Assembly (NCBI RefSeq): GCF_000203935.1 | Contig: NC_008577.1 | Location: 1,736,001 to 1,800,000 of the forward strand | Direction of reading: 5' to 3' | Length of the DNA: 64,000 bases | Source of the DNA: Shewanella sp. ANA-3 | GTDB taxonomy: Bacteria > Pseudomonadota > Gammaproteobacteria > Enterobacterales > Shewanellaceae | In this document: positions 16,492 to 25,658 of the stretch, one piece after another | Position numbering within the stretch: the stretch's first letter is position 1 | How the letters are laid out: each line of letters opens with the position of its first letter | The notes under the pieces: generated by a model | Database searches by the model: none | What the model saw: only the letters and a program-made list of their open reading frames with translations | Told to the model about the DNA's origin: nothing | Made by a program: the position numbers and the translations under genes

Positions 16492-17526
16492 CTAAGCTTG
16501 TGCGGCACGTTTGGCTTGGGCGCGCGTGGCCAACGGGCAATCGCCGCAGCGATGACTATTAGCGAGTTGATACCTTAAGCAGCACACGCGGCGAATATTG
16601 TCTGAGTGAGCTGCTGAGGCGGGCAGCAGGTTAATGCTGTTATAGAGTGGATTAGCCTCACCATCTTCAAAGGATTTTGTGTTAAAAAGCAGCGACTTAA
16701 TGCGTTCAAATTCAATATTTTGCAATGCGATTTCGCCTAAATACCAGTGAATAAGGTAGCCTAAATGGCTCCAATACAGCTTGGTGGGTGTTGGGCTTAA
16801 ACCGGTTAATCGCTCAACGCTAGGGATTAGATGGCGTTGAATCCACTTTATAAGTCGTCGTTCGCGGTGGGGCGTTAAGACCGTGGTTTTAACTCTGGCG
16901 GCTTTCACTATGGCGGTTTTCACCTTAGGAGTGGGGGCTAAGGTTAATTGAAACTCAAAACCTGCGACTCTGCCCGAATCGTGGGGCCTAAGGTAAAAAT
17001 GCTTAGGTGCAATATCAATCTGCTCAAGGGGGCTGGCGAGCGAGTGCGGCGCGTTAATAATCCACTCCAACATGGGTGGCACTAACAGACCGAAATACCA
17101 CTGCCCCCAGAGCGAGTGCAGGGCTTTGGAGTTACGGCTATGGCTGAGCAATATCTGCTCGGGAATATTTTCTAACGGGATGGAATATGTGGTTTTTGCC
17201 AAAGGTGGATAGGCCTTGGCAAAATCCAGTAATAGCTGCTGATAAACGGCTGGCTGACTCCAAGTATCAATACTGAGTCCTTGGGGCTTGGTGGTTGCCA
17301 CAAAGTGCTGTGCATAAAAAGGGGCGCGCAGCGCCAGTCGTTGATTAAACGCTTTGGCTACTTGAGTTAAATCCGCAGGGCTTAGCGCTGTTAAGTCGGT
17401 TGTTTGCACGCCGCCCACTGTGTTTAAACTTTGCGAGCGCTTGGTTTGGCAGTGCTTGCTACGACTCGGTTTAGTCTCACTGGAAAGCTTGGCTAAGGCT
17501 GGGGCTGACTCTCCTTGGCGCGCCAT
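16492..17526 (-). CDS. Ferric-siderophore reductase, FhuF/FSR family
   Basis: A 344-residue protein of the FhuF-like siderophore-interacting reductases. The start is the ATG at 17526 behind AGGAG; an in-frame GTG lies two codons upstream. The C-terminus carries the defining [2Fe-2S] ligand set CC-x10-C-x2-C (CC, then HRCGDC). The first residues are low-complexity and basic. It should reduce the ferric hydroxamate brought in by the adjacent receptor, releasing Fe(II) in the cytoplasm. It lies downstream of putA and the siderophore biosynthetic genes on the same strand, although a hairpin separates it from putA. Confidence 0.88.
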   Translation of the reverse strand: MARQGESAPALAKLSSETKPSRSKHCQTKRSQSLNTVGGVQTTDLTALSPADLTQVAKAFNQRLALRAPFYAQHFVATTKPQGLSIDTWSQPAVYQQLLLDFAKAYPPLAKTTYSIPLENIPEQILLSHSRNSKALHSLWGQWYFGLLVPPMLEWIINAPHSLASPLEQIDIAPKHFYLRPHDSGRVAGFEFQLTLAPTPKVKTAIVKAARVKTTVLTPHRERRLIKWIQRHLIPSVERLTGLSPTPTKLYWSHLGYLIHWYLGEIALQNIEFERIKSLLFNTKSFEDGEANPLYNSINLLPASAAHSDNIRRVCCLRYQLANSHRCGDCPLATRAQAKRAAQA

Positions 17527-17552
17527 AATCACTCCTTAGGCTTGAATTGATT

Positions 17553-17582
17553 AAACTGCGGTGAGTTTATTCACCGCAGTTT
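17553..17582 (-). terminator. Hairpin between putA and the ferric reductase gene
   Basis: AAACTGCGGTGA pairs with TCACCGCAGTTT around a 6-nt loop. On the minus strand the T run is short (TTTAAT), so termination is likely partial and would reduce rather than abolish expression of the reductase. Confidence 0.6.
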
Positions 17583-17614
17583 TCATTGATGAACAACTGG
17601 TTATCGACAGTCCG

Positions 17615-19807
17615 TTAGAAGCGATAATCCAAATTCACACTCATGCTGCGTGGGGCGCCGTATTGGAATTGGCTATATTGCCCCACTTGGCTGTAGTAGG
17701 TTTTATCTAAGGCGTTGTGCACATTGGCGCTTAGCTTTAGCTGCTCGGTAAAGGCATAACTTGCCATTAAGCTGGCTAACGCGTAGGAGTCTTGCTCAAC
17801 CTCGACTCTGCCTAAGGGCGAGTTCACGGTTTGGTAGACACGGCTTTGCCAATTGACCCCAGCGCCAAGCTGCAATTTGTTCCAATCGCCGCTAAAGGTA
17901 TAAGTGGTAAAGAGTTTTAGCTGCTGGCGAGGGGAAGTGGTGTTGATGCGATTGCCCTTAGGGTCATCGGTGCTGAATTGGGTGTAGCCGAAGTAGATAT
18001 TCCAGTCATCGGTGATTTTGCCCGTGGATTCAAACTCAAAGCCTTGGGTTTTAGTGCTGTTAACCTCTCGATATACTGGAATAGTGGTGCCCGGCAACAC
18101 ATCGCCAGTGCGTTCACCAACATTGTCTTGGCGAATTTCAAATACCGACAACGACATATCTAAGCTTTCATCCATCAAGCTGGCCTTAATACCCGCCTCG
18201 TAGTTTTTACCTTTGACGGGGTCGATGTAGCTGGCATCGATGCGCTGCAAGGTTTGCGGCGCAAAAATATCCGTATAACTGGCGTAGAGGGAGTATTGCT
18301 CGCCGAGTGCGTAGGTCAGGCCAAAATAGGTGGTGAGCTCATTGTCGACCTTAAAGTCATACATGCTGCCAAAGTTATCTTGGTCGGTTTGCCACTTGTT
18401 CAGGCGCAGCCCCGCAAGCAATGCCAAGGCATCGGTCAGATTAAGCTTCGTGGCCACATAGGCGGCGCTTTGTTCGGTTTCGCCGAAGGTTCCCGTGGTG
18501 TGAGTCTCCTTCCACTGAGGTTTTGGATACTGGAAGTTGGGATCGCGAAAATCCCCTAAGGGCGGTACGGCGGCCGTAGGATAATAGTAAGGGTTGGCAA
18601 ACTCTTGGCGCTGACCCGTCCAGCCAAAGGTGAGCTGGTGCTCTTGGCCAAACAGGGCAAACATTCCCTGTGCCCGTAAGTCGAGGTTATGTTGGGTACG
18701 ACTACCATCGACATAGGCGATTGAGCCTGCGGTTGCGCCTATGTTTGTTACCGGATCGGGATACCCCGTAGCCCAGAGTACATCGTATTTCAGTGAGTTA
18801 TCGCCGTAACTGTAGGTGCCTTTTAGCTCCCAACCGTTATCAAAACGATGTTCAAGGCTGGCGAAGGTATTGAGTCCTTGGGTATGCGCCGAGGCCCAAT
18901 CGGGGGCGGTGGAGGTCGCGCGATCGTAATTTGTACGGCTGCCATCACTGTGGAACAGCGGCAGACCGCCGGACATAGTGCCTTCGGGCGTGGTGTCTTG
19001 ATAATCCACGCCTAAGGTCAGCAATGTGCTGGCGGTAATATCGGCTTCAACAATGCCATAGAGGGTGGTGCGTTGCTGCTCATATCTGTCTTGGAAGGAT
19101 TCCTTATCCTGATAGGCGGCGACAACACGGCCACGAATGCTGCCACTGTCATTTAAGCCGCTTGATAAATCGACCATGCCGCGCAGATTGTTCCATGAGC
19201 CAACACTCACTGAGGTGCTGCCCATAAATTCTTGTGTCGGGCGTTTACGAATAAGGTTAATCGCGGCCGAGGGATTACCCGCACCCGTCATTAATCCTGT
19301 GGCGCCACGTACAATTTCCACCCGCTCGTAGATGGCGGTATCGATAAGGTTATCGCCGTAGTTAAAACGGGTGTCATAGGTGGTGGGCACGCCATCGTAA
19401 AGAATACTGGTGACCGCAATCCCGCGGGAGCTGATGCTGTACCTGTCGTTGTCCATCGGCCGAGCGTTGATGCCTGCTACGCTAGTCATGGCGTCGATCA
19501 CGCTGTTTAGTTGCTGGTCATGCATCATTTGGCTAGTCACAGAGGTGACGGATTGCGGCGTCTCTAAATAGGACAAATCTAAGCCCGTTGCCGTATTCAT
19601 CGCCTGAGTTTTGTAGCGATTATCGTGGAGATCCTTAGCGCCAACGACATTAATGATTTCAATGTCTTTGGTGGATTTTTTCTGGGTATCGCTGGCATCG
19701 GCATAAGCATAGGGCATGCTGAGTATGGCAGAGCAGAGGATAAGCTCAGGGCGTGTGATGGCGAGTTGGCAGTGCGCCGCGAGGCTGTTGAGGGGGAAGG
19801 TTTTCAT
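17615..19807 (-). CDS. putA: TonB-dependent ferric-hydroxamate siderophore receptor
   Basis: About 730 residues of an outer-membrane TonB receptor. The ATG at 19807 (MKTFPLNSLAAHC) precedes a signal-like stretch ending PYAYADA; an ATG seven codons upstream is also possible. The plug domain (ETPQSVTSVTSQMM, SSRGIAVTSILYDGVP, VEIVRGATGLMTGAGNPSA) is of the FhuA/FoxA/FecA hydroxamate type. The beta-barrel ends MSVNLDYRF with the terminal Phe. It directly follows pubC, so it most likely imports ferric putrebactin or related dihydroxamates. The name putA follows Shewanella usage and is not the proline dehydrogenase gene. Confidence 0.93.
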   Translation of the reverse strand: MKTFPLNSLAAHCQLAITRPELILCSAILSMPYAYADASDTQKKSTKDIEIINVVGAKDLHDNRYKTQAMNTATGLDLSYLETPQSVTSVTSQMMHDQQLNSVIDAMTSVAGINARPMDNDRYSISSRGIAVTSILYDGVPTTYDTRFNYGDNLIDTAIYERVEIVRGATGLMTGAGNPSAAINLIRKRPTQEFMGSTSVSVGSWNNLRGMVDLSSGLNDSGSIRGRVVAAYQDKESFQDRYEQQRTTLYGIVEADITASTLLTLGVDYQDTTPEGTMSGGLPLFHSDGSRTNYDRATSTAPDWASAHTQGLNTFASLEHRFDNGWELKGTYSYGDNSLKYDVLWATGYPDPVTNIGATAGSIAYVDGSRTQHNLDLRAQGMFALFGQEHQLTFGWTGQRQEFANPYYYPTAAVPPLGDFRDPNFQYPKPQWKETHTTGTFGETEQSAAYVATKLNLTDALALLAGLRLNKWQTDQDNFGSMYDFKVDNELTTYFGLTYALGEQYSLYASYTDIFAPQTLQRIDASYIDPVKGKNYEAGIKASLMDESLDMSLSVFEIRQDNVGERTGDVLPGTTIPVYREVNSTKTQGFEFESTGKITDDWNIYFGYTQFSTDDPKGNRINTTSPRQQLKLFTTYTFSGDWNKLQLGAGVNWQSRVYQTVNSPLGRVEVEQDSYALASLMASYAFTEQLKLSANVHNALDKTYYSQVGQYSQFQYGAPRSMSVNLDYRF

Positions 19808-19877
19808 AATAATGATCTTAAATTCCATTTAGGCTGTTTGATTGACTAGGTTGTTTTTAGGCACAGACGCGTGCCCA

Positions 19878-19897
19878 GAGTGGGCGCGGGCCCACTC
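19878..19897 (-). other. Hairpin between pubC and the receptor gene
   Basis: GAGTGGGC and GCCCACTC form an 8-bp stem with a 4-nt loop in the 105-bp gap. No T-tract follows on the minus strand, so a role in mRNA processing or differential expression is more likely than termination. Confidence 0.5.
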
Positions 19898-19912
19898 AAG
19901 GTGAAAAGTGAT

Positions 19913-21808
19913 TTAGGGGTTGGGTTTGAGCTTCTGATTTGCTGAGCCAAAGGCATGGCTTTGCCTGAAGGCGGCCAGCGGATTATCAATCCCGCCCGCA
20001 AAGCGCAGATTTTTTTCCCGGTCGGCTAGGTCAATCATCTGCTGGTTGTTATTAAGCTGAATGCGATTCAGGCAAGTGCGAACGAAGCTGTCTTTAAAGA
20101 GATCGTATTGTGCAAATTTGTCCGCCAACTGCGGATGCTGCGCTTGATAGTCGCGCACATTGTCTGCCACCAACTCCCAAAACAGCGCTTCGCTGACCTC
20201 GGTTTGCTTATCCAGAATTGGCGCTAAATAACGGAAAATACAGTCGAAAATATCGAGCAAGATATAGTTGAGCTTCATCTCTTCCTCAAGCTCGACCGCA
20301 AGGCGCTGTACTTCTTGCGGCAGTGGCTCGCTGCCGTTGAGTACTGCGACTTCTTCGCCGATATCCTTCATCAATATTTTGACCGGGATGCCAGCATCGA
20401 GCACTAAAATCAGGTTCTCGCCATGGGGCATAAACACCAGATCGTAGGCAAAGAAGGCGTGCAATAGCGGTGATAAGTAGAGGTTGAGATAGCGCTTGAC
20501 CCACTCCTTGGCGCTTAAGCCCGAGTGCGTGATTAAGGCGGCAAGCAGGGCTTGCTCCTGATGATCGACGTGTAATAACGCCGCCATGGTCATCAGGGTT
20601 TGCTGCGGCTCAATGTGCTGCAGCGGACTCTCGCGCCACAGCGCCGACAGCATTTTCTTATAGGCGCTATCTTGGGTGAGTGCCTCTTCATAATATCTGT
20701 GGTGATAACCAATTGCAGCGATTTCCTTGAGGATCACAAAACCTTGTTCGGCAAAATAGCTGTCGCTTTCGATAAGGTCGGCCACCCAAGCGTTGATCTG
20801 CGGGGTGCAGCTCATATACAGCGGCGAAAGCCCACGCATAAAGCCCATGTTTAAGATAGAAAGCGCGGTTTTGACGTAGCATTTTTGCGGCGCGCTTAAG
20901 TTAAAGAAGGTGCGGATCGATTGTTGAACTTGATAGCAATCTTGGCTTTCGCCGAGATAAATAATGTCGCCGCCGGCGATTTCGCCAGCAAAAGTGCGGG
21001 CAATTTTTTCGCGCCACTGCCAAGGATGAACGGGCATAAAATAAAAGCCGTCGGCCGCTTGCCCCTGTGCGCTTAAGTGTTGTTGAAACTCGGAGAACTG
21101 TTCGCCAAGCTCCTGTTTTAACAAGCTATCATGGTCTAATCCTTCGAGGGCGGAGAAGGTGGTATTGTCCTTACGCACTGCAATCCACACTAGCTGGAGC
21201 GCGCTGGGACTCTCGGGGGCAAATTGGTCATAGTCCTGCATATCAAAACCAATGCGGCCATTGTTGGCGATAAACACTGGGTGCCCCTCGGTCATGCCCG
21301 CCTCAATGGTTTGATAATCGGCCTTAGCGAGTGTTGCGGCGGGGATGGCTTGATGGGCCAACTTGTAGGCCTTGCTGTAGAGGGTACTGGTGATTTCCTC
21401 CAGATAGGTTGGCAGCAGGGTTTCACTCATGCCCAAGGCATCTTTCAGTTTGATAATCAAACTCATGGCATCGAGTGGCTTGTCTTGGCCCGCGCTGCTG
21501 ACTCGAATCGACCCGGTTTCTATCTCAAGGTGGTCGAGCTGATAATGGCGCGCACTGAAGTAATAGGTACAGTCCTTGAGCCTCAGTTCATAGTGATTGA
21601 TGCCTGCCGCTTGGCGGTATATCTGTGAGGTGATGATCTTCTCATGGGTAAATTCACAGAGAATTTTCTTCACCAAATGGCGATTGGCCGCCTGCCAATA
21701 TTCCGGTATTAAGTGGGCGGGAACATGCCTGTGGGCAGCGGCCTCCAGCGTGGGGAATTCGGCTTGAGTGAATGGCGTGAGTAATGCGCGGTTAGTGGCT
21801 AAGTTCAT
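19913..21808 (-). CDS. pubC: NIS siderophore synthetase (IucA/IucC family)
   Basis: A 631-residue NRPS-independent siderophore synthetase. Motifs are the ATP-binding [18 protein letters not shown] GHPxxxxxKxRxGF segment, PVHPWQW, and [20 protein letters not shown] with the active-site loop. [10 protein letters not shown] follows in the C-terminal half. In Shewanella this enzyme joins and cyclises two N-hydroxy-N-succinyl-putrescine units to putrebactin. The ATG overlaps the pubB stop by four bases, indicating coupled translation. Note that the usual Lys of the GHP motif reads Asn here (NNGRIGF), although the neighbouring Arg is kept. Confidence 0.94.
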   Translation of the reverse strand: MNLATNRALLTPFTQAEFPTLEAAAHRHVPAHLIPEYWQAANRHLVKKILCEFTHEKIITSQIYRQAAGINHYELRLKDCTYYFSARHYQLDHLEIETGSIRVSSAGQDKPLDAMSLIIKLKDALGMSETLLPTYLEEITSTLYSKAYKLAHQAIPAATLAKADYQTIEAGMTEGHPVFIANNGRIGFDMQDYDQFAPESPSALQLVWIAVRKDNTTFSALEGLDHDSLLKQELGEQFSEFQQHLSAQGQAADGFYFMPVHPWQWREKIARTFAGEIAGGDIIYLGESQDCYQVQQSIRTFFNLSAPQKCYVKTALSILNMGFMRGLSPLYMSCTPQINAWVADLIESDSYFAEQGFVILKEIAAIGYHHRYYEEALTQDSAYKKMLSALWRESPLQHIEPQQTLMTMAALLHVDHQEQALLAALITHSGLSAKEWVKRYLNLYLSPLLHAFFAYDLVFMPHGENLILVLDAGIPVKILMKDIGEEVAVLNGSEPLPQEVQRLAVELEEEMKLNYILLDIFDCIFRYLAPILDKQTEVSEALFWELVADNVRDYQAQHPQLADKFAQYDLFKDSFVRTCLNRIQLNNNQQMIDLADREKNLRFAGGIDNPLAAFRQSHAFGSANQKLKPNP

Positions 21809-22470
21809 CGGGTTACCTGCGAAGTGATAGGGTTAACTGCGGTTGCATGGGTTGCATGTGTTGTTTGAGTTGCTGCGCATTGCATAAAAGGGGCGCTCGT
21901 CTTTTGCGCTAATTGGCGACTCTGGGCGCTACAAAAACCGAGGAATGCGGCTTTGCTGCGCAGTTGAATGGCTTTTTGGTAGCGGATCCCAACTTGGCTG
22001 TTTAAGCGGTGGATTTTGTGATTTTGCTGATCCGGCTCGACAACCATTCGTTTAAAGGCAAGCTTTTCGAGAATGAGCTCAGCAATAGCCTGCATCACTT
22101 GACCGGACAAGCCATGAACGGGCTTACCCTCAAGCGGCGCGAGGATGAGGTGCATACCGCAATCGAGTCGCTCCACGGCATAGTGCTCACCCACTTCATC
22201 CTGGGCGGGATCGTACAACTCCACCATAAACAGCGGTTTGGCTTGCCATTCACCTATTAGCGCAACCTTGTGCTCGCTTGGCGCCAACGCCTCAGCAAGT
22301 GCATCGAGACTCATCCCCTGCATCCCCCAAAAGCGGGCATAGTCTTGGTTAAACCAGCTCTGCAACATAGCTAGGTGTTGCGGGAGATTGAGCGGTTTAA
22401 ACACAAACTCATCAATCACAATGGGTGTTGAGAGCGAGGCCACACAGTGGCGACTCCAATGTCTGGCCAT
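21805..22470 (-). CDS. pubB: Siderophore N-acyltransferase (IucB/RhbD-like)
   Basis: A 221-residue GNAT-fold acyltransferase that acylates the N-hydroxy diamine made by PubA, expected to use succinyl-CoA. Seen are [29 protein letters not shown], the [16 protein letters not shown] strand region, and [23 protein letters not shown] segment typical of IucB proteins. The ATG overlaps the pubA stop by one base. About 40 residues at the C-terminus are Gln/Thr/Ala-rich low complexity ([12 protein letters not shown]) beyond the catalytic domain. Confidence 0.92.
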   Translation of the reverse strand: MARHWSRHCVASLSTPIVIDEFVFKPLNLPQHLAMLQSWFNQDYARFWGMQGMSLDALAEALAPSEHKVALIGEWQAKPLFMVELYDPAQDEVGEHYAVERLDCGMHLILAPLEGKPVHGLSGQVMQAIAELILEKLAFKRMVVEPDQQNHKIHRLNSQVGIRYQKAIQLRSKAAFLGFCSAQSRQLAQKTSAPFMQCAATQTTHATHATAVNPITSQVTR

Positions 22471-23960
22471 TACTGCGCCTCCTTGTGGGGTGCCATCAAC
22501 ACCGACACGCTGCCGCCCGAAGGACTTATCCGCAACGCGGCCAGTGGCTCAACATTACGATGCTGCGTAGGTTGCGCCGCCGAAGATACCGTCTTGCTTG
22601 GTGTGGCTGTTATGGCTGAGTGGGGGCTGCTGGTGGGCTGGTTTTGCTGCGCGCGGATCTTGGTTGGGTCGAAGGTTTGGAAGGCGATACTGTCTTCAAT
22701 CGGATAGGGTGCGTAACCTAAAACCGCTTGCAGAATCGTCGCATTGCGATAGCAGCCCATGCCCAGATCCGGTGAGCTGATGCCATGGGTATGCAGGCCC
22801 GCATTTTGGATGAAAATATCGCCTCTGATATCGATGCCATAATCCCGCTGGATGGCGAGTTGGCCGCGATCATCAAATTCAATTTGTGATTTAATTCCTT
22901 GAATAAATTCGGGTAAACGATATTGATAGCCAGTGCCTAAGACGACGGCGCCCGTCTGTTGCTCGAGGGCATATTCCTGTTCGAAGTGGTTGAATTTGAG
23001 CGTTAGCTTGTCGCCCGAGGTTTCTATCTTATCGAGTGCCACGTTGGTCAGCAGCTGGCATTGGATATCACTGACTAAACGTTTTTGGTAAAGCAGATCA
23101 TAAATATCGTTGATTAACTCGGCATTGATCCCCTTGTAGAGGGATTTTTGATTTGCAATCAATCGGCTGCGTTTCTCTGGCGACAGTTCGTGGAAGTAAT
23201 CCACATAATCTGGCGAAGTCATTTCTAGGGTGAGTTTGGTGTATTCCAGCGGATAGAAGCGTGGCGAGCGGGTCATCCAATTTAATTGATAACCATAGGT
23301 ATCAATATCTTGCAACAGATCGTAAAAGATTTCTGCCGCGCTTTGACCACTGCCGATCACGGTAATGGCGCTTTGGCTCTGCAGGTAAGTTTTCTGCTGC
23401 ATATAGCTGGCGCTGTGCATCACGCGGGGATCGTGCATCGGGCAATTGTCTGGCACGTAGGGCGTGGTGCCCGTGCCGAGTACCAGTTTGCGGCACAAAT
23501 AGGTTTGGGGCTGGCCGCTGCGTCTATCAACCCCCGTAACATGGTAAATACCTTCACCGGCGTTGTAATCTAGTTGGGTGACCTTAAAACCGAATCTCAG
23601 ATTGGAGAGCTGTTTGCTAACCCATTGACAATACTGGTTATACTCATTTCGCGGCAGGAAAAAGTTTTCACGGATATAAAAGGGATACAGCCTGCCAGTT
23701 TGCTTGGCAAAATTCAGGTAACTATAGCGACTTGTGGGATCGGCCATGGTCACTAAGTCGGACATAAACGGTGTTTGCAGCCGAGAAGCGCTGAGCAGCA
23801 TGCCCGGGTGCCAGTCAAACTCGATTTTGGCATCAAGAAACAAACAGCTAAAGCCATCGATGGGTTCACTCAGGGCGGCTAATCCGAGATTGAACGGACC
23901 TATGCCGATACCGAGTAGATCGAGAATCCTGCGATCGTTTTCCTTTTTTGGGGTAGTCAC
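22470..23960 (-). CDS. pubA: Diamine N-monooxygenase of siderophore biosynthesis
   Basis: A 496-residue flavin-dependent N-hydroxylase of the lysine/ornithine monooxygenase family. The FAD motif is GIGIGPFNLGLAAL, FDWHPGML and LQTPFMSDLVTMADP follow. The NADPH motif is VIGSGQSAAEIFYDLL, and the ATGY-like GTGYQYRLP lies near residue 360. It hydroxylates putrescine (in putrebactin producers) as the first step. The final 55 or so residues (from about QNQPTSSPHSAI) are Ser/Thr/Pro/Ala-rich and look disordered, longer than in typical homologues. It is the first gene of pubABC-putA, downstream of a Fur box. Confidence 0.94.
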   Translation of the reverse strand: MTTPKKENDRRILDLLGIGIGPFNLGLAALSEPIDGFSCLFLDAKIEFDWHPGMLLSASRLQTPFMSDLVTMADPTSRYSYLNFAKQTGRLYPFYIRENFFLPRNEYNQYCQWVSKQLSNLRFGFKVTQLDYNAGEGIYHVTGVDRRSGQPQTYLCRKLVLGTGTTPYVPDNCPMHDPRVMHSASYMQQKTYLQSQSAITVIGSGQSAAEIFYDLLQDIDTYGYQLNWMTRSPRFYPLEYTKLTLEMTSPDYVDYFHELSPEKRSRLIANQKSLYKGINAELINDIYDLLYQKRLVSDIQCQLLTNVALDKIETSGDKLTLKFNHFEQEYALEQQTGAVVLGTGYQYRLPEFIQGIKSQIEFDDRGQLAIQRDYGIDIRGDIFIQNAGLHTHGISSPDLGMGCYRNATILQAVLGYAPYPIEDSIAFQTFDPTKIRAQQNQPTSSPHSAITATPSKTVSSAAQPTQHRNVEPLAALRISPSGGSVSVLMAPHKEAQ

Positions 23961-24163
23961 TTACGCCTCCTTAAGTTCCAGCTGCCAACCGAAACTGTGG
24001 TTGTCATCATCGGCTGATGGGCAAGCCAGGAGTGGTTCTCTCTATCTCAGCCGAGTGAGTCATTCCCTTATCTTGCGGATCAGGATCGGTTCCATGTGTT
24101 GCGCATAAGCTGAGGATTACTGCATCAGCGCAACGGCGAATAAATTAGCACTTCAAAATTTAT

Positions 24164-24184
24164 AAATGCAAATCATTCTCATTT
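24164..24184 (-). promoter_or_regulatory. Fur box of the siderophore operon
   Basis: AAATGCAAATCATTCTCATT matches the 19-bp Fur consensus (GATAATGATAATCATTATC) in most positions, with the dyad centred on AATCATT. It lies about 205 bp upstream of the pubA start on the minus strand. Iron-replete Fur should repress the operon. Confidence 0.8.
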
Positions 24185-24485
24185 ACCTATTGTCGGAGGA
24201 GTCGTACTTTTGACTGGGAAATAAAGGGCTGAAATACGGTTTGTAAGCGAGGGAATTGCCGTAGCAAAAATGGTGTAAAACTTATGCTTAAGGAGATGTT
24301 TTAAAAATTATTTAAAATAAAACAGTTAATTATATTTGAGTTGAATAGGGATTTATTTCGGACTGATGGGATTGGAGGACGCAGGCTTAAGCAACGAAAG
24401 TGTGAGCCAATCTTGAGTGTAAATCGACTGTAAATCCGAGCGCTTGACTAGGTTATTAGATGATTTAGGGGTAAAGCGAGGAAAA
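24185..24485. other. AT-rich intergenic region
   Basis: About 300 bp between the siderophore promoter and the DUF2798 terminator. It contains A/T runs near 24300-24350 but no supported gene, hairpin or second Fur box. Confidence 0.4.
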
Positions 24486-24514
24486 ACAGAAAAGCCATTT
24501 TAGAAAATGGCTTT
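24486..24514 (-). terminator. Terminator of the DUF2798 gene
   Basis: On the minus strand AAAGCCATTTT pairs with AAAATGGCTTT around a 2-nt loop and is followed by a T-rich run (TTTTCTGTTTTT). Confidence 0.85.
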
Positions 24515-24539
24515 AACGGCATTAAACGCAGAAGTGAGT

Positions 24540-24821
24540 TTAAGGTAATTGCACAAAGGCGGCGGTTAGCTTTCGCACTAGGGGGAGCACCATCAATAGA
24601 GTCGGGAAGGCGACAATCCAAGAGATAAACCATGCGCTAAACCAGAGCTCAACAAACTGCGCCGATGCACCGACACCGTTTAAGGTGCTGATCCCTGAAA
24701 CGATGCAACTCATTAAAATTGATAGAAAAAACGGCATCACAATCGTAACGTATTTAGCGGGTAATTTGGGAGTACCAAAAATCGTACGGTTTTTATTGGG
24801 TACAGAATCTAAGCTGGACAT
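24540..24821 (-). CDS. DUF2798 small membrane protein
   Basis: A 93-residue protein with two predicted membrane helices at about residues 24-46 (YVTIVMPFFLSILMSCIVSG) and 60-80 (WFSAWFISWIVAFPTLLMVL). The pattern matches the DUF2798 family: P-F-hydrophobic helix, conserved Ser, then a second helix ending with P-L-V-R-K. The function of this family is unknown. It is a single gene with its own terminator. Confidence 0.75.
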   Translation of the reverse strand: MSSLDSVPNKNRTIFGTPKLPAKYVTIVMPFFLSILMSCIVSGISTLNGVGASAQFVELWFSAWFISWIVAFPTLLMVLPLVRKLTAAFVQLP

Positions 24822-25002
24822 GGGGCCTCAATCGGATTTGCTCTGGCGAAAGAATGTATAGATTAGGCTTAATCATTAATACCTTAAGCACAACCTGTTC
24901 GCCATTCTAGAGACAAAGTGGCCTAAAAGCCATTGACGCTTAGCCATGATTCACCGTCTCGTTAGGCAAAGTCATGGTTTAGGGAGGGAGTCTAGCTTAG
25001 CC

Positions 25003-25428
25003 TTAATCTTGCCAGTTAGTCACCCATAATTCCCCAGTGACATTGACCCAATGACCGCGGGAGATCGGAGAGGTGCCCAGTTCGTTATCGAAGGGTAGGG
25101 GAAGGCTAGATTGCAATAGATACACAGTATCATCGGGCGTTTGGGTGATCTCAACGATTTGTCCGGATGCCTCAAAGTGACAATTATGTTTAGGGAAGTG
25201 CAGACTCTGGCGGTGTTCAATGATGTCGGTCTGCAGGTTTGCCTTGGCTAAGCGGCCGAAGAGTTCAACCTTAACCCACTGATTAACGGTAAAACGTTGT
25301 TTAGCCTGTTGATCGCTCCCCTGATAATAAAACCACACCGGGGCGCCATTATCCCATTGGGCGGCCACTTCACCTTGAAAACCACAACCCCAAGGGGTGA
25401 CGTCGAGAATATAGATTTGATACTGCAT
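25003..25428 (-). CDS. Hypothetical protein, about 141 residues
   Basis: I do not recognise a named family. The frame begins at 25446, but GGA at about 25437 better fits the ATG at 25428 (MQYQIYILDVTPWG). It is rich in Trp, Tyr and Gln and strand-like throughout (VWFYYQGSD, VKVELFGRL, WVNVTGELWVTNW), with no signal peptide or membrane helix. This suggests a small all-beta, perhaps OB-like, cytoplasmic protein. It is monocistronic and unrelated to the iron genes on either side. Confidence 0.6.
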   Translation of the reverse strand: MQYQIYILDVTPWGCGFQGEVAAQWDNGAPVWFYYQGSDQQAKQRFTVNQWVKVELFGRLAKANLQTDIIEHRQSLHFPKHNCHFEASGQIVEITQTPDDTVYLLQSSLPLPFDNELGTSPISRGHWVNVTGELWVTNWQD

Positions 25429-25597
25429 AAAAAGTCCATTTACCATAACAAAACGGCCGATGTTACCGGCGCTATATTAACATCTCTTTCGCTAAGACAT
25501 GCGACTCAGCGCTCAATATAAGCCTTGGGTTTGACAGTTTTAAGAAGCTGAGAGTTCTTACTTTGGCATCATTGGTTGTCGCAGTGTGGGAGGCGAG

Positions 25598-25633
25598 AAA
25601 GAAAAGGGCCAAATCCGATGATTTGGCCCTTCA
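25598..25633 (-). terminator. Terminator of the catecholate receptor gene
   Basis: Minus-strand stem AGGGCCAAATC / GATTTGGCCCT (4-nt loop) is followed by TTTCTTTC, 26 bp after the receptor stop. Confidence 0.88.
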
Positions 25634-25658
25634 GTGGCGAAACACTAATAGAAGGCGA

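Noticed and set aside
19913..21808. Aerobactin synthesis as an alternative for the NIS operon
   Set aside because: Aerobactin needs two NIS synthetases (iucA and iucC); only one is present, as in putrebactin-type pathways.
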